A program made the translations under genes and the position numbers. The notes beneath the pieces are model-generated. The model saw only the letters and a program-made list of their open reading frames with translations, was not told the origin of the DNA and searched no databases. 47,415 nucleotides of DNA from Olavius algarvensis Gamma 3 endosymbiont (GTDB lineage Bacteria > Pseudomonadota > Gammaproteobacteria > GCA-001735895). Below, piece by piece: positions 8,125 through 17,578 of this stretch. Location of the stretch: the NCBI GenBank assembly GCA_001735895.1, contig DS021200.1, forward strand, positions 473,324-520,738. The letters run 5' to 3'. The number at the start of each line of letters is the position of its first letter. The stretch's first letter is position 1.

Positions 8125-9216
8125 TTATTCGTAACCGGTGAGTTCCATATAGCCTATGCCGGCAGATGCACCCTGTTCATCCTCCACCAGCACCACGCCT
8201 TCCCAGTAGGGGATGCGGGTATCCATCCACTGCTGATCGTACAATGGCTTGATGCGCCAGCGGCGCTGCGGCTCGGCCAGCGCCAGCTGCCATTCCAGCG
8301 GCAGGCTGCGCACGCGGTTGTCGCCGATGGCAACCGGGCGCACGCGGGTCGAGTCCAGATCGATCGCACCGCGATCCAGCAACCGGGTTTCGCCGCGAGG
8401 ACCGATCCAGTTGCCGCTGAGCCAGTGTTCGCCGTCGTCGTGGCGCAACTGGTAAACCATGAGCTTATGCCCATCGTTGAGATGCAGCGAGAACCAGTCC
8501 CACCCCTGCTGATTCTGCGCCAGCGCTTGCGAACTCCATTCCCGGTCCAGCCAACCCTGGCCGCTTAAATAAGTTTTATCCAGCCCCTGATTGACGAAAC
8601 CGCGCGCCTTGATATGCGGTTGACTGTAGTAGTAACTGGCTTGCCCCTGCGCCGACTTTTGACTGTAGCCGTCGACCCCGTTGGCGACCAGTTCACCGGT
8701 CGCTTCCAGCAGTAAAATTATTTCACGGTCGTCAACCGTAAACTTGAGTTTGGCAGGCAGTAAGGCCGCGCTGTTCGAACGCAATTCCCAGTCATCCATC
8801 CAGGCGTTGAAAAAGCCGTCGCGGCCGCTCAGACTTACCCCGGCCTGACCGATACCGCCGCGCGCGAAACGCTGCTCATGGTGATGGCCCTGCGGCGTGG
8901 TAATCGCCGCGTGCGCCATCCACAGTTGATTGCTGTGCCAGCCGACTTCGACCGCCTGCGGACTCAGAGCCTGGCGAAACAGCGTCCACTGCAAGCCCCA
9001 GTTGCGGCCCTCTCGATCCGTCAGGTTTGCGGTCAGATACCACCATTCGATGCGATAGTCCGGATGCGCGCCATGGTCGCGCGGAAACTGCAGCCTTTTG
9101 CCCGGGGTGACCTGGGCGAATCCGAGGCCCTGATCGCGCAGATCACCGAGTACATCCTGCGCCAGCGACGTCTGGACCGGCCAAAGGCAGCAAATCAGTA
9201 GCAACAGGCGTTTCAA
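8125..9216 (-). CDS. AttH/CrtC-like lipocalin-domain exported protein
   Basis: About 363 residues from a TTG at 9216, which overlaps the permease stop. A GGAG lies about 9 bases ahead of the TTG, and the chosen start gives a signal peptide (LLLLICCLWPVQTSLA). The mature protein has the AttH/carotenoid hydratase-like pattern: FPRDHGAHPDYRIEWWYLTANL, WTLFRQAL, AHAAIT, DWELRS and GQGWLDREWSSQ. In AttEFGH systems this is the periplasmic partner of an FtsX-type ABC exporter. It is the last gene of the three-gene leftward operon. The transported substrate is unknown. Confidence 0.85.
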   Translation of the reverse strand: MKRLLLLICCLWPVQTSLAQDVLGDLRDQGLGFAQVTPGKRLQFPRDHGAHPDYRIEWWYLTANLTDREGRNWGLQWTLFRQALSPQAVEVGWHSNQLWMAHAAITTPQGHHHEQRFARGGIGQAGVSLSGRDGFFNAWMDDWELRSNSAALLPAKLKFTVDDREIILLLEATGELVANGVDGYSQKSAQGQASYYYSQPHIKARGFVNQGLDKTYLSGQGWLDREWSSQALAQNQQGWDWFSLHLNDGHKLMVYQLRHDDGEHWLSGNWIGPRGETRLLDRGAIDLDSTRVRPVAIGDNRVRSLPLEWQLALAEPQRRWRIKPLYDQQWMDTRIPYWEGVVLVEDEQGASAGIGYMELTGYE

Positions 9217-11717
9217 ATCGTTTCTCCGAGCTGGGCCAGCGCCCGCGGCATCTTGCGGCGCCATTGAAACGAGACCAGCGACAGGGTCAGGGCGCAGATC
9301 ACGAGGACGATGCCGGCCAGCTGCAGCGATGGCGCGAATTTCCATACCAGCGGCATGCTCCAGCCAAAACTGATGATATTGAGCTTGTGAATCAGGATCC
9401 AGCTTAACAAAGCTCCCAGCGGCAGCGACAATACCCAGGCGATGGCGCAAAAGATCAGCAACGGGATTGCCACCAGCAACAGCTGTTCGCCCTGGCGTAA
9501 TCCGAGTGCCCGCCATTGGGCAAACTGCGGCAGGCGTTCCTGCAGAATCGCAAGCAGCGACGCCAGCAGGGCGATGGCGGCAACAATCATGGTCAAGGCG
9601 TTCATCGCCGCCGTAATCGCAAAGGTGCGATCGAAGATCCCGACGGATAGTTTGCGGATCTGCGCCTGCGAAATCCAGTCTCCCGCTTGTGCGCCCAACG
9701 CTTTCAGGCTTTGTTCGGCTTGTTGCATCGCTGCGTTATTGTCTTGCTTTAACCAGAGTGCGATACCGCGCGAGTAGTAGTGACTCCATTGACTCGCAAC
9801 CACCTGCTCGGGCAGATAGAATTGAAAGTATGGATTACCATAATCGTAAAAAACGCCAACCACTTCATAATTTCTTAATCCGTTGTCGGTCTCCAGGGCG
9901 ACGCGCTCTCCCGGCTCGACCCCGGCAAGAAAATGAACCTGCTCGTTGACCAGCACCGTATCCGGTCGTTCGCGCCAGGCTTGCAGCGCCGCGGCCGCGG
10001 ATTCGCCCTGCCATTTCGATAACGGCAACGCCAGGCTATCCGGCGCCCCGGTATCGCCCCCCCGGATCAGGCTTGGGCGGCCGCGCCAGCGCGTGCTGAC
10101 ACCGATACGATGATGGCTGGCGGCGAGCCAGGAAGCATTCGCGGGCACGGATTCCAACTGCCGTAAGTCCAAATGCGGGGCCCGCAGATAGATGTCCGCA
10201 CTCTGGCGCAGCTCGAGCCAACCGACAAAGGCGCCGCGGAAACTATCGACTAGCGTGCCGACCCCGAGATTCGCGGTCAACGCCAACAGCAAGGCCATCA
10301 TCGCACTGCGATATGCCGGCAGCTGCGACCAGCCATCGCTGATCATCCAGCGCATTGTCAAAGACTCGCGCGGCACTAGCCCGGCGGCGACACGCAGCCC
10401 GGCGGCGAGTAATATCGGCAACAACCAGGCCGCGGCGAACAGCATCAGTCCGAGCACGAAAAATCCCTGGGTAACGGAGGCAATGCGCCCGTAGCCGAGG
10501 CCGGCAATCAAGGCCAGCAGCAACGCCGTCAAAGCTAGCCAACGGCGTGTTCGGGACTCGCTTCGCAGCAGCCCCTCGCTGCCGGCGGCGCTAAAGCTGG
10601 ATTGACGCAATTGCCGGTAAAGCGGCCAGCTCAAGGCCCAGATCAAACCCAGTAAAGTGATGCTCCAGGCCTGCAGCAAGGTGATCCAGCTCAAGCCGAG
10701 CTCGGCTTCGACCGTCGCCGCGTAAAGACTTTGCAGGCTGGCGCCGAGCCCCGGCAGCAAGGCCTGCGCCAGCAGGACGCCGAGGACAAATCCCAACGCA
10801 GTTCCGAGCAAGCTCCAAACCAGGGTTTCGGCCAGTATCGCCGCCACCAATTGCGCGCTGGCGCAACCCAGCAGTCGCAGATCGAGTAAGGTCGCACGCC
10901 GATACCAGAGCGAAAAACGCACCGCATTGAAAACGATGAAAAGCCCAACCGCGAACGACAACAGGCTCATCGCGCTTAAATGGCTGTGCAGCGACGCGGT
11001 CAGGTCCTGCAAATCGATATGTTGCTGGTTTTCGATCAACTCGAGATGATCGGGCAAGCTGGCCGCAAGCCGTTGGTATGCGCGCGGAGCGATCGACCCT
11101 ACCGCCAGGTAGCTAAAGCCATCGCTTGGCGCCAGTGACTGCGCCGCGCCGATATCGAGCAACACGCGCCGCCCCTGCTGTTCGCGCGCCTGGATTAGCG
11201 CCAGCGGCAACAGCCTGCCGTCGCGCAAGCGTAGCCGTTCTCCCGGCTTGAGCCCGAGCTCCTGCGCCAACACCGCAGGCACCCAGGCGCGATACGGCGC
11301 CTGCACCATCTCCAGCCAGCTGTCGCTAAAGTCCTGAGTATCGTCGCTACCGCTGTAAGGATCATCGGGCAGGGCCAGCAAATCGGTCGCGATAATGCTG
11401 ATGGAAATTCCGGATGCAGTGCTGACCTCGAGTTCGATCAGCGGGAATATTTGACGGAACCCGGCGCGCCGCAGGTCGATATACAGCGCTTGCTCGATAT
11501 CCTGACCGCGACGACTGCGAATCCAGTAGCTAGCCTGCGCCCCGAGCAGGCTTTGCGCCTGCCGATAACTGGTCTCGGCATGCTGGTTGACGATTTGCAC
11601 CGCCGACCATAGACCGACCCCGGCAACCAGCCCGACGCATAGAAACAAAGTTTGCCAGGGATGTCGCCAATAGTGGCTTAACAAGGCTTTCAGTATCCAG
11701 AAAAACCCCGCATTCAT
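9213..11717 (-). CDS. FtsX-family ABC transporter permease (AttF/AttG-like)
   Basis: An 834-residue inner membrane protein. One transmembrane helix lies near residue 20. A large periplasmic region follows, then a helix group around residues 245-370 and two more groups near 390-500 and 700-820 (TMIVAAIALLASLLAIL, LAGIVLVICALTLSLVSF). This double MacB/FtsX layout is typical of permeases that work with LolD-type ATPases on lipids, lipoproteins or exported factors rather than small solutes. Its ATG overlaps the ATPase stop as ATGA, and its stop overlaps the AttH-like start. Confidence 0.88.
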   Translation of the reverse strand: MNAGFFWILKALLSHYWRHPWQTLFLCVGLVAGVGLWSAVQIVNQHAETSYRQAQSLLGAQASYWIRSRRGQDIEQALYIDLRRAGFRQIFPLIELEVSTASGISISIIATDLLALPDDPYSGSDDTQDFSDSWLEMVQAPYRAWVPAVLAQELGLKPGERLRLRDGRLLPLALIQAREQQGRRVLLDIGAAQSLAPSDGFSYLAVGSIAPRAYQRLAASLPDHLELIENQQHIDLQDLTASLHSHLSAMSLLSFAVGLFIVFNAVRFSLWYRRATLLDLRLLGCASAQLVAAILAETLVWSLLGTALGFVLGVLLAQALLPGLGASLQSLYAATVEAELGLSWITLLQAWSITLLGLIWALSWPLYRQLRQSSFSAAGSEGLLRSESRTRRWLALTALLLALIAGLGYGRIASVTQGFFVLGLMLFAAAWLLPILLAAGLRVAAGLVPRESLTMRWMISDGWSQLPAYRSAMMALLLALTANLGVGTLVDSFRGAFVGWLELRQSADIYLRAPHLDLRQLESVPANASWLAASHHRIGVSTRWRGRPSLIRGGDTGAPDSLALPLSKWQGESAAAALQAWRERPDTVLVNEQVHFLAGVEPGERVALETDNGLRNYEVVGVFYDYGNPYFQFYLPEQVVASQWSHYYSRGIALWLKQDNNAAMQQAEQSLKALGAQAGDWISQAQIRKLSVGIFDRTFAITAAMNALTMIVAAIALLASLLAILQERLPQFAQWRALGLRQGEQLLLVAIPLLIFCAIAWVLSLPLGALLSWILIHKLNIISFGWSMPLVWKFAPSLQLAGIVLVICALTLSLVSFQWRRKMPRALAQLGETI

Positions 11718-12376
11718 ATGATTTCCGCGAGCCCGCCATTATGCAGATTCACACGTCGATCCATAAACCCGGCCATCGCCCGACTATGGGTCACCATCAG
11801 CAGACTGCTGCCGGCACGCTTGACCAAATCGCTGAACAGGCCCATGACCTCGAGACTGGAGGCCTCGTCCAGGTTGCCGGTAGGTTCATCGGCAAGCACC
11901 AGCTCCGGTTTGTGCAGTAACGCGCGTGCGATCGCGACCCGCTGCTGCTGCCCGCGCGATAACTGAAACGGATACTTGTCGAGTTGATCGACGAGACCCA
12001 GACGCTCGACTAGTTCAATTTCATAGTCCGGGTCAAAGCGCCGGCACAAAGCGGCCTGGAAGCGGATATTGTCGATCACCGTCAGCGTCGAAATTAGATG
12101 AAATTGCTGAAATACGAGGCTCATCCGTTGCCGCCGCAGCTCGGCCAGCGCGGATTCGGAAGCCTCGTGAACCGACTGTTCGGCAAAAAGAATCTGACCG
12201 CTATCAGGTCGATCGAGCCCGGCGATCAAATGCAGCAAAGTAGACTTACCGCTGCCGCTCTCGCCGAGCAGGGCAATCGACGAGCCGGCGTCCATCCTGA
12301 AATCGAGGCCCTGCAGCACGGTTTGCCGCACTTCAGCATACTGGTAAGACTTATACAGTTTGTTGATCGCAAGCAT
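11714..12376 (-). CDS. LolD/AttE-like ABC transporter ATP-binding protein
   Basis: A 220-residue ATPase with Walker A GESGSGKS, Q-loop VFQQFHLIS, signature LSRGQQQRVAIARAL, Walker B LVLADEPTGNLDE and the H-loop MVTHS. The spacing is that of the LolD/MacB family. The start is set at the ATG at 12376 (MLAINKLYKSY), where family members begin. A GTG at 12409 in the same frame would add 11 residues, and neither has a clear ribosome site. It drives the permease and AttH-like protein encoded downstream. Confidence 0.92.
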   Translation of the reverse strand: MLAINKLYKSYQYAEVRQTVLQGLDFRMDAGSSIALLGESGSGKSTLLHLIAGLDRPDSGQILFAEQSVHEASESALAELRRQRMSLVFQQFHLISTLTVIDNIRFQAALCRRFDPDYEIELVERLGLVDQLDKYPFQLSRGQQQRVAIARALLHKPELVLADEPTGNLDEASSLEVMGLFSDLVKRAGSSLLMVTHSRAMAGFMDRRVNLHNGGLAEII

Positions 12377-12491
12377 GGGGAATGATGCTAACCGAATTTC
12401 CCGAGACACAATACTTTATATTACGTTTTCCCGGCAGCCATGGATTTGCCCGGGTAAATAAGTAAACTGTGATCCGACTCAGGGGGCAACC

Positions 12492-13637
12492 ATGCCAACG
12501 ATTTGCGATATCAAGGATTTGCAAAAAATGGCGCGCAGCCGCGTGCCGCGCATGTTTTACGAGTACGCGGATTCGGGTTCCTGGACCGAATCGACTTATC
12601 GTGCCAACGAATCCGATTTCCAGGACATCAAGCTGCGCCAACGGGTCGCGGTCGACATCACCGAGCGCTCGGTCAAGACCGAAATGGTTGGCCAGCCGGT
12701 TGCCATGCCGGTAGCGCTGGCGCCGGTAGGCCTGACCGGAATGCAATATCCCGACGGCGAAATCAAAGCGGCCCGCGCGGCGCAAAAATTCGGCGTTCCC
12801 TTTACCTTGTCGACCATGAGTATCTGCTCGATCGAAGACGTCGCCGAAAACACCAGCGAACCCTTTTGGTTCCAGCTCTACGTGATGAAGGATCGCGACT
12901 TCATCGGTCGCCTGATCGACCGCGCCAAAGACGCCGGTTGCAGCGCGCTGATGCTGACGCTCGACCTGCAGATCCTGGGCCAGCGGCATAACGACATCCG
13001 CAATGGCCTGAGTGCGCCGCCCAAGCCGTCCCTGAATGCTGCATTGCAAATCATCAGCCGCCCGCGCTGGTGTTTGAACATGCTGACCACCAGGCGTCAT
13101 GGCTTTCGCAACATCATCGGTCACGCCAAGGGCGTTGGCGACCTGTCGTCGCTGGCTTCCTGGACCGCCGAACAGTTCGATCCGAAACTGTCCTGGCAAG
13201 ACATCGACTGGATCAAGGAACGCTGGGGCGGCACCCTGATCATCAAGGGCATTCTCGATCCCGAAGACGCGCGCATGGCGGTCGAGACCGGCGCCGACGC
13301 CATCATCGTTTCCAATCACGGCGGCCGCCAACTCGACGGCGCGCGCTCATCGATCAGCGCACTACCCGAAATCGTGGCTGCGGTGGGCAAGGACATCGAG
13401 GTGCATTTCGATGGCGGCATCCGCTCCGGGCAAGACGTGCTCAAGGCAATCTGCCTCGGCGCCAGCAGCACCTATATCGGCCGCGCCTTTGTTTATGGTC
13501 TCGGCGCCCGCGGCGAGGCCGGGGTCGAACAAGCGCTCGACATCATTTACCGCGAACTGGACACCACGATGGCGCTGTGCGGCGAACGCCGGTTGCAAAA
13601 CCTCGGTCACCACAACCTGCTGAATCCGCCGCAATAG
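12492..13637 (+). CDS. lldD: FMN-dependent alpha-hydroxy-acid (L-lactate) dehydrogenase
   Basis: A 381-residue protein of the glycolate oxidase/L-lactate dehydrogenase family that oxidises 2-hydroxyacids to 2-oxoacids with FMN. FMN-binding segments are PVALAPVGLTGM, FQLYVMKDR, LTLDLQILGQR and DGGIRSGQDVLKAICLGAS. The active-site motif SNHGGRQLDGA contains the catalytic His and the substrate Arg. The substrate need not be lactate, so the symbol is tentative. It converges with the acyl-CoA synthetase, with only 11 bases between the two stops. Confidence 0.87.
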   Translation: MPTICDIKDLQKMARSRVPRMFYEYADSGSWTESTYRANESDFQDIKLRQRVAVDITERSVKTEMVGQPVAMPVALAPVGLTGMQYPDGEIKAARAAQKFGVPFTLSTMSICSIEDVAENTSEPFWFQLYVMKDRDFIGRLIDRAKDAGCSALMLTLDLQILGQRHNDIRNGLSAPPKPSLNAALQIISRPRWCLNMLTTRRHGFRNIIGHAKGVGDLSSLASWTAEQFDPKLSWQDIDWIKERWGGTLIIKGILDPEDARMAVETGADAIIVSNHGGRQLDGARSSISALPEIVAAVGKDIEVHFDGGIRSGQDVLKAICLGASSTYIGRAFVYGLGARGEAGVEQALDIIYRELDTTMALCGERRLQNLGHHNLLNPPQ

Positions 13638-13648
13638 CGGACTGCCGG

Positions 13649-15277
13649 TCAGGTGGTCTGTTCGCGGGCGCGCAGGTCTGTGCGGCGAACCTTCCCGGTG
13701 GTGGTCATCGGCAGGCTGTCGATGAATTCGACTTCGCGCGGATACTCGTGTGCGGAGAGCCGATTGCGCACCGTTTTCTGAATTTCGGTGGCGAGTTCGT
13801 CACAGGCGCGGAATCCGTCCGCCAGCACCACGAAGGCCTTGACGACCTGGCCGCGCAACTCATCGGGCTTGCCGATTACGGCGGCCTGCAGCACGGCCGG
13901 GTGTGTTAACAGCGAGTCCTCGATTTCGCCCGGGCCGATCCGATAGCCGGCGCTGCTGATGACATCATCCTTGCGCCCGACAAACCACAGAAATCCTTCC
14001 GCGTCGCGATAACCGACGTCGCCGGTGCGAAACCAGTTGGCGGTGATCTTGGCCTGCGTCGCCTGCGGATTATTCCAGTATCCGAGAAACATCACCGGAT
14101 CGTCGCACCAGGCGGCGAGTTCGCCCTCTTCGCCGTCCGCCAGCACGTTGCCGTCGTCATCGATGACATCGACGCGGTGCCCGGGATAAGGTTTGCCCAT
14201 GGAGCCGGGTTTTGGCGGCATGATCGCCGAGCAATTACCGACCAGGTAGTTAAACTCGGTTTGCCCCCACATTTCGTTGATGGTCAAACCCAAGTTTTCA
14301 CGCCCCCAATGGATCAGTTCCTCGCCAACCTGTTCTCCCGCACTCATGATGGCGCGCAACTTCAAGTCATAAGTGGAATTCAGATTGGGCAGCGCGCGTA
14401 ACATTTTCAACGCGGTCGGCGGAAAAAAACTGTTGGTTACCGCATAGTCGGACATCAGGCGACACACCCGCTCGGGATCGAAGCGGCCGCCCTCGAAGGC
14501 AAGGATCGGCATGCCGTAATTCAAGGCCGGCAGCAGGGCATCCCAGAGCCCCCCGGTCCAGGCCCAGTCAGCGGGCGTCCAGAAAACATCGCCTGCCTGC
14601 GGGAAAAAATTTTGCGACATTTCGAAACCGGTCAAGTTGCCGAACAAGGCGCGATGCGCAGTCAGCGCCCCCTTCGGCGGGCCGGTGGTGCCGGAGGTAT
14701 AAATCAGGCAGGCCGGATCATCGGCCAGGGTTTGCACCAGGGTGAATTCATCGGAACCCTGTTCCAACAGCGTCCAGAACTCATCCTGCGGTATACCGCA
14801 GCGACAGCCGATGACGCGACCCAAATCGGGTAGTTCGGGTTGCAGTTGCCGGACGTCAGCGTAGCGGCTGGCATGCACGATCGCCGCCTTCGCACCGCTG
14901 TCGCGCAACCGATATTCAAGCGCCTCGGGTCCGAACAGAACCGCCAATGGCAACGATACCGCGCCCAGCTTGTGTATAGCGAGATGCGCCACGATGGTTT
15001 CGATGGTTTGCGGTAATACGATAGCGACGCGATCGCCCTGCCCGATCCCCGAGGCGCGCAATGCGTTGGCGAATCGATCCGATAGGTTTTTCAGATCCGC
15101 GAAGCTGTAGCTGGCCTTATCACCGGCGGCGTTTTCGTAAAACACGGCAACCCGGTGCGCCTGCCCCTGGTGACGCTCGCAGACTTGTTGGGCAACATTG
15201 AGTTTGGCCGGTATCGGCCACTTGAAATCACGGCGCAGCACATCAAAATCGGTGTTCGCGGGATCGATTAGTCGCAT
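13649..15277 (-). CDS. AMP-dependent acyl-CoA synthetase
   Basis: A 542-residue adenylate-forming enzyme that activates a carboxylic acid with ATP and CoA. Signatures in order are the P-loop-like YTSGTTGPPKGAL, the A5 segment NEMWGQTEFNYLVG, GDVGYRDAEGFLWFVGRKDDVISSAGYRIGPGEIE (broken here as GDVGYRDAEGF and GRKDDVISSAGYRIGP), and the C-terminal MTTTGKVRR with the catalytic Lys. It most resembles acetyl/medium-chain or aromatic acyl-CoA synthetases. The substrate cannot be told. The gene is monocistronic, with a 190-base divergent gap to the repeat protein. Confidence 0.88.
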   Translation of the reverse strand: MRLIDPANTDFDVLRRDFKWPIPAKLNVAQQVCERHQGQAHRVAVFYENAAGDKASYSFADLKNLSDRFANALRASGIGQGDRVAIVLPQTIETIVAHLAIHKLGAVSLPLAVLFGPEALEYRLRDSGAKAAIVHASRYADVRQLQPELPDLGRVIGCRCGIPQDEFWTLLEQGSDEFTLVQTLADDPACLIYTSGTTGPPKGALTAHRALFGNLTGFEMSQNFFPQAGDVFWTPADWAWTGGLWDALLPALNYGMPILAFEGGRFDPERVCRLMSDYAVTNSFFPPTALKMLRALPNLNSTYDLKLRAIMSAGEQVGEELIHWGRENLGLTINEMWGQTEFNYLVGNCSAIMPPKPGSMGKPYPGHRVDVIDDDGNVLADGEEGELAAWCDDPVMFLGYWNNPQATQAKITANWFRTGDVGYRDAEGFLWFVGRKDDVISSAGYRIGPGEIEDSLLTHPAVLQAAVIGKPDELRGQVVKAFVVLADGFRACDELATEIQKTVRNRLSAHEYPREVEFIDSLPMTTTGKVRRTDLRAREQTT

Positions 15278-15467
15278 AGACTGTTGAAACTGTTAAAAAA
15301 ATCATAATACCGCAACTAATTGCAAAACACAGTTGAGATAACCGTATTTCGGGGCTATAGGTAATGTTTATTCTGTGTTTTTTAACTAAAGCACTGAATA
15401 GTGTAGAATTTCCCCTCCAATCTGCTAAATAATTACCTTAGAGGAGCGCTTCTGGGCGAAAGGTATC

Positions 15468-17267
15468 ATGAAGAACTACGAAGACTGGGCACAACTCATT
15501 GCTAAAAATCTGGCGCATGAAGCCGATTACATAGCGGCGATCGATAAAGACGAACTGGACGACAAGGCCGCAACCGAAGCATTTGTGCGAGCCGTACTCG
15601 AACCTTTTTTGCCGGAAAATTACGGAATCGGATCAGGTCGCATTGTCGATGCTTTCGGTAATTGCTCTGAATACCTGGATACCATCGTCTACAACCGGGA
15701 TTTCCCCCGTATCGGCATGCGCGGCTCGTACAATACCTATCTGTATGAATCGGTGCTGGCGACATTTGCGATTCGAGCCAAGTTTATCCGGAAAACCTTT
15801 TTTGAGTCTCTCAACGCCTGTGCTTCGCTGGCGCATCTCGAGACCAATCTGGACAAGGTCGTTCTGGTAAAACTGGCCAAGAAAAACGGTTTAAGACCCG
15901 GTCCCAATAAAACGTTTATTCATGACGATCCGCTGCGCACCGGGCGCTTCGAACTGATCGGCCGCCCGCCGGGTTTCGTGTTCGGATTCAGCGGCATCAA
16001 GTACAGTTACCGCCAGCTGCAAGAAAATATCGAGCTGTGGATCAAAAATCGGGGAAACGACGGCATCGTCACCCCGATGAAAGCACTGCCCGCAGTTATC
16101 GCCACCCAGGGCTGTTTCGCCTGGCGCAACGCCGCACCGCTGGCGCTGAGCAATCGCGAAATGCTCGGCATCGGCAACGACGACGCACCCATCAGGTTGA
16201 TTGCCCTGCAATTGATGTATCTGCTCAATCGCCGTTTGAATGCTACCGCCGACGGTTACGGCCTGAGGCCGAACCTGAATGCCTACCTGAGTCAGTTTTC
16301 TGCACCTAAATTCGCGACTGGCGTTGGCGACGTTGCCGCAGCATTCAAGCAACCCCAGTCACCTGCCCCTTCCGCGAGCGCCGCCCGCGCGGCACGCGAT
16401 ACCGCGCGCTTCGAACCCGCGCGCGACCATGCCGCGATCGAGGAAGCTGCCAAGGCCGCGGCGGCGAGCGCGGCCAAACCCCAGAAACCGCAAGCGCGAA
16501 AGCCCGCGCCGAAACTCGGGGCGAAAAAACCTGACGCGGCGACACCGCCTTCGAAACCCGCGGCAGTAAGCGCCACGGCCAAAAAACCGGCCGCATTGGA
16601 CAAGCCTTCAGCCTTCGCCTCGGCGCCGAATCCACCGGCTAAAAAACCCGCCGCGATCGACAAATCCGACGCGGCGGCGGTATTCGACAAACCTTCACCG
16701 TTTGCGTCCGCCCCGATTCCGCCGGCGGAAACACCGGCCGAGGCCGATAAATCCGAGGCGGCGGTATTCGACAAACCCTCGCCGTTTGCGTCCGCCCCGA
16801 TTCCGTCGGCCGAAACACCGGCCGAGGTCGATAAATCCGAGGCGGCGGTATTCGACAAACCCTCGCCGTTTGCATCCGCGCCGATTCCGGCAGCCGAGAA
16901 AATTCCGGCAACCGAGCCGCTGCGTTCACCCGTTCCCGTCGCGCCGCTCGGATCTGCGCCAATCCCATCGATGGATTCGCCCAAACCGGCCGCCAGCGAA
17001 GCCGCAGCGGCGAAGGCGATCCCGCCGATACCACCGGTCGACATCAGCCTCGGTTCCGGGGAAGCTGCAGCGGACGGCAAGCAAGAGCCGGAGGAAGATG
17101 AATTTATTCAGACGGTCATCATCCCTCCCGATCCAAGCACCGATAAAAAAGAAGATAAATCGCGCAGTTCCACCGACGCTTTCATCGCCCGCGTCAAGGA
17201 ACAGTTGTCGACGCCCGATTCGCGCCCGGGAAACGAGCCGGATTTTACCTCGACCGTCCCACAGTAA
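15468..17267 (+). CDS. DUF6602-like protein with Ala/Pro-rich 28-residue repeats
   Basis: A 599-residue protein of unknown role. Residues 1-280 resemble DUF6602 (FVRAVLEPFLPENYGIGSGR, then YLDTIVYNRDFPRI and YESVLATFAIRAKFIRK), a fold related to PD-(D/E)XK nucleases. The expected Glu of the E-x-K pair appears to be replaced by Arg (AIRAK), so activity is doubtful. Residues 300-500 are Ala/Pro/Lys-rich and probably disordered, with repeats at 377-484. The C-terminus is acidic and polar. No signal peptide is present. A possible promoter (TTAACT, 16 bases, TAGAAT) lies at about 15380-15408. Confidence 0.72.
   Translation: MKNYEDWAQLIAKNLAHEADYIAAIDKDELDDKAATEAFVRAVLEPFLPENYGIGSGRIVDAFGNCSEYLDTIVYNRDFPRIGMRGSYNTYLYESVLATFAIRAKFIRKTFFESLNACASLAHLETNLDKVVLVKLAKKNGLRPGPNKTFIHDDPLRTGRFELIGRPPGFVFGFSGIKYSYRQLQENIELWIKNRGNDGIVTPMKALPAVIATQGCFAWRNAAPLALSNREMLGIGNDDAPIRLIALQLMYLLNRRLNATADGYGLRPNLNAYLSQFSAPKFATGVGDVAAAFKQPQSPAPSASAARAARDTARFEPARDHAAIEEAAKAAAASAAKPQKPQARKPAPKLGAKKPDAATPPSKPAAVSATAKKPAALDKPSAFASAPNPPAKKPAAIDKSDAAAVFDKPSPFASAPIPPAETPAEADKSEAAVFDKPSPFASAPIPSAETPAEVDKSEAAVFDKPSPFASAPIPAAEKIPATEPLRSPVPVAPLGSAPIPSMDSPKPAASEAAAAKAIPPIPPVDISLGSGEAAADGKQEPEEDEFIQTVIIPPDPSTDKKEDKSRSSTDAFIARVKEQLSTPDSRPGNEPDFTSTVPQ
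16596..16917 (+). repeat. 84-bp in-frame tandem repeat (about 4 units)
   Basis: Units begin at 16596, 16680, 16764 and 16848, each 84 bases or 28 residues. The last unit is partial. The core of each unit is (V/L)FDKPSPFASAPIP followed by a charged tail such as AETPAEADKSEAA. The first unit is more diverged (LDKPSAFASAPNPP). The two middle copies are nearly identical at DNA level, so copy number probably varies between strains. Confidence 0.9.
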
Positions 17268-17279
17268 ACGCCCCGCAAC

Positions 17280-17304
17280 CCCGCTTCACGGGGCCCTTCC
17301 GTTT
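17280..17304 (+). terminator. Weak intrinsic terminator after DUF6602-like gene
   Basis: A 5-bp GC stem (CCCCG/CGGGG) with a 5-base loop is followed by CCCTTCCGTTTT. The T-run is short and offset from the stem, so this is only a candidate. Confidence 0.35.
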
Positions 17305-17462
17305 TGTCCGATAGCGGCCGCGACCACGCGCCCCAGGCACTCCCCTTGCCCGCTTAAAATCCCCTCGGGCCGGGGATACCCCGGAGCCAGATTGCCATCT
17401 AAATCGGCAATACTGATGCATGTCAGCTCACTGCCGCCTGCGGTCGTATGCGGCGACCGCCC

Positions 17463-17476
17463 TTGACAAAAGTCAA
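17463..17476. promoter_or_regulatory. Crp/Fnr-type (FNR/DNR) box upstream of nirS
   Basis: TTGAC-AAAA-GTCAA is a perfect inverted repeat, extending to CC and GG outside. It differs from the FNR consensus TTGAT-N4-ATCAA by one base per half and fits the DNR/NNR-type boxes known from nir promoters. It lies 102 bases upstream of the nirS start. Activation under low oxygen with NO is the expected role. Confidence 0.75.
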
Positions 17477-17533
17477 GGAAAGCTGGTGGTCAGAAGCATA
17501 ATGTCACGTCCTGAAACAACATCTTTATTCGAT

Positions 17534-17551
17534 GATTCATGCAAATGAATC
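17534..17551. promoter_or_regulatory. Inverted repeat in the nirS leader
   Basis: GATTCAT, 4-base spacer GCAA, then ATGAATC: an exact 7-base dyad 27 bases upstream of the nirS ATG. It could be an operator for a second regulator or an mRNA hairpin. No known site was recognised. Confidence 0.4.
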
Positions 17552-17578
17552 GCTAATCATTAGTCAGGAGCACGATCA

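Larger units (their letters stand above)
17268..17578. other. Intergenic and promoter region upstream of nirS
   Basis: This 311-base stretch has no credible gene. A short hairpin (17280-17294, CCCCG, loop CTTCA, CGGGG), followed by a weak T-run, may end the repeat-protein transcript. The second half holds a Crp/Fnr-type box and a 7-base dyad, listed separately, and an AGGAG ribosome site about 8 bases before the nirS ATG. Confidence 0.7.

Noticed and set aside
12351-13331. Long minus-strand frame opposite lldD
   Set aside because: It is antisense to a gene with clear flavoenzyme motifs and has no protein family features.
16292-17080. 262-codon minus-strand Gly/Ala frame
   Set aside because: Shadow of the Ala/Pro-rich repeats; periodicity comes from the sense-strand codons.
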